14,076 nt of DNA from Gemmatimonadales bacterium (GTDB lineage: Bacteria; Gemmatimonadota; Gemmatimonadetes; Gemmatimonadales; GWC2-71-9). Under the pieces are notes generated by a model, which saw only the letters and a list, made by a program, of their open reading frames with translations, was not told the origin of the DNA and made no database searches. Made by a program: the position numbers and the translations under genes. The stretch's first letter is position 1, and each line of letters begins with the position of its first letter. This document shows, piece by piece, positions 13,357 to 14,076 of the stretch. The stretch lies in assembly GCA_013003805.1 (NCBI GenBank), contig JABDII010000494.1:1-14076 (forward strand). The letters are read 5' to 3'.

Positions 13357-14076
13357 ATGCCAGTCAAGGTGGCCGAGGAGTGGCTGAACATCTGTGGAGG
13401 ATGCGAGGTGACCATCCTCGACATAGGCGAGCCGCTCCTGGACCTGCTCCCCCAACTGGAGTTTGTCCACATACCGGTCCTGATGGATCACAAGTACTAC
13501 GGACAAACCGGGGAGCGGGCTGAACTCGAGATCCCGGAGGCAGATGTCGGGATCATTTCAGGTGGCATCAGAAACGAAAAGGAGAAACACGTCGCGGAAG
13601 AGATGCGGAAGAAGTGCAAGACACTGATCGCTCTCGGTTCGTGCGCATGCTATGGAGGCATACCAGCCCTCGCGAACATGTTTCCGCTCGAGGCCCTGTA
13701 CCAGAAGGTGTACCGGGACTCGAAGACCACGGAGTCCGCTGATACACCCACGGACAATCTCCCGCCGTTGTTGGATAGAGTCTACGCCATTGATGAGGTC
13801 GTTGATGTCGATGTCCGTATTCCAGGCTGCCCAACGAATCCCGACCTCATTGTGACCGCGCTCACCGGGTTGCTCGAGGGGAAGCCCTTCGAGCTGCCGG
13901 AGCGAAGCGTGTGCGATGAGTGTCCGCTGAAGCGGGAAGAGAAGGCTGCAGGGGGCGAGATCAAGAGAATGCTCGAGTCAGTGGATTTCAAGCAAGGCGT
14001 GCCGTGGGATCACACTCGCTGCTTCATGGAACAGGGCTACCTCTGCCTAGGACCAGTAACCCTCGCGGGCTGTGGC
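13357..14076 (+). CDS. mvhG: [NiFe]-hydrogenase small subunit, MvhG type (3' end outside window)
   Basis: The frame is open from ATG 13357 to the window end, 240 residues. It begins with WLNICGGCEVTILDIGE (C13, C16), then GSCACYGGIP (C96) and PGCPTNPD (C158), which together bind the proximal [4Fe-4S] cluster beside the NiFe site. Later cysteines in VCDECP (C186, C189), RCF (C222), YLC (C230) and AGC (C239) match the extra clusters of F420-non-reducing (group 3c, MvhG) small subunits. No twin-arginine signal is present, so it is cytoplasmic. In Mvh-Hdr systems it relays electrons from H2 oxidation to MvhD. The large catalytic subunit should lie downstream but is not visible, so H2 activity itself is unproven. 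A Nuo 20-kDa-like relative is the alternative. It starts 34 bases after the response regulator stop, in the same operon. Confidence 0.9.
   Translation, partial: MPVKVAEEWLNICGGCEVTILDIGEPLLDLLPQLEFVHIPVLMDHKYYGQTGERAELEIPEADVGIISGGIRNEKEKHVAEEMRKKCKTLIALGSCACYGGIPALANMFPLEALYQKVYRDSKTTESADTPTDNLPPLLDRVYAIDEVVDVDVRIPGCPTNPDLIVTALTGLLEGKPFELPERSVCDECPLKREEKAAGGEIKRMLESVDFKQGVPWDHTRCFMEQGYLCLGPVTLAGCG

Noticed and set aside
1..14076. CRISPR arrays, insertion sequences or transposase genes
   Set aside because: No spaced direct repeats, terminal inverted repeats with transposase, or Cas proteins were seen on either strand.

Overview
The window comes from a GC-rich Gram-negative bacterium. The evidence is the C-terminus of an outer-membrane TonB-dependent receptor, a c-type-heme sensor kinase with a predicted periplasmic domain, and the codon bias. 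Nitrospirota, Desulfobacterota or a neighbouring phylum are plausible hosts, but nothing here fixes the lineage.

Left part (1-684): the 3' end of a TonB-dependent receptor gene on the + strand faces a short minus-strand remnant of a DoxX-like membrane protein. That remnant breaks off at the 3' half of a tRNA-Ile(GAU) gene. The 5' half of the tRNA is absent, and a strong hairpin follows the fragment. This looks like an attachment-site scar: foreign or rearranged DNA to the left, native tRNA-downstream sequence to the right. Bases 685-998 hold no gene I can support.

Control region (about 960-1084): a perfect CRP-type palindrome (TGTGA-N6-TCACA) and a second 7-bp inverted repeat sit just upstream of a MarR-family regulator with a Cys/His-rich tail.

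Operon (1085 to beyond the right edge): all genes are on the + strand with overlaps or very short gaps, so they probably form one transcript. The order is marR, hdrC, hdrB, an HdrA N-terminus fused to NuoE, NuoF fused to a GltD/NfnB-type NADPH oxidoreductase, a NuoG N-terminus fused to one and a half HdrA modules, mvhD, a 65-aa protein, a di-heme-motif histidine kinase, a single-domain response regulator, and the start of a MvhG-type [NiFe]-hydrogenase small subunit that runs off the window.

Together the genes predict a cytoplasmic flavin-based electron-bifurcating or confurcating complex. HdrB/HdrC carry the heterodisulfide-reductase-type clusters. MvhD and the hydrogenase would feed in electrons from H2. 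The NuoEFG and GltD parts would exchange electrons with NAD(H) and NADP(H). The most striking feature is that one HdrA chain appears to be split at its first ferredoxin motif, with the whole NuoE-NuoF-GltD-NuoG module placed between the two halves. The kinase/regulator pair and the MarR protein lie inside the same operon, which suggests redox or gas-ligand control. All domain calls come from reading motifs in the translation; no database search was run.
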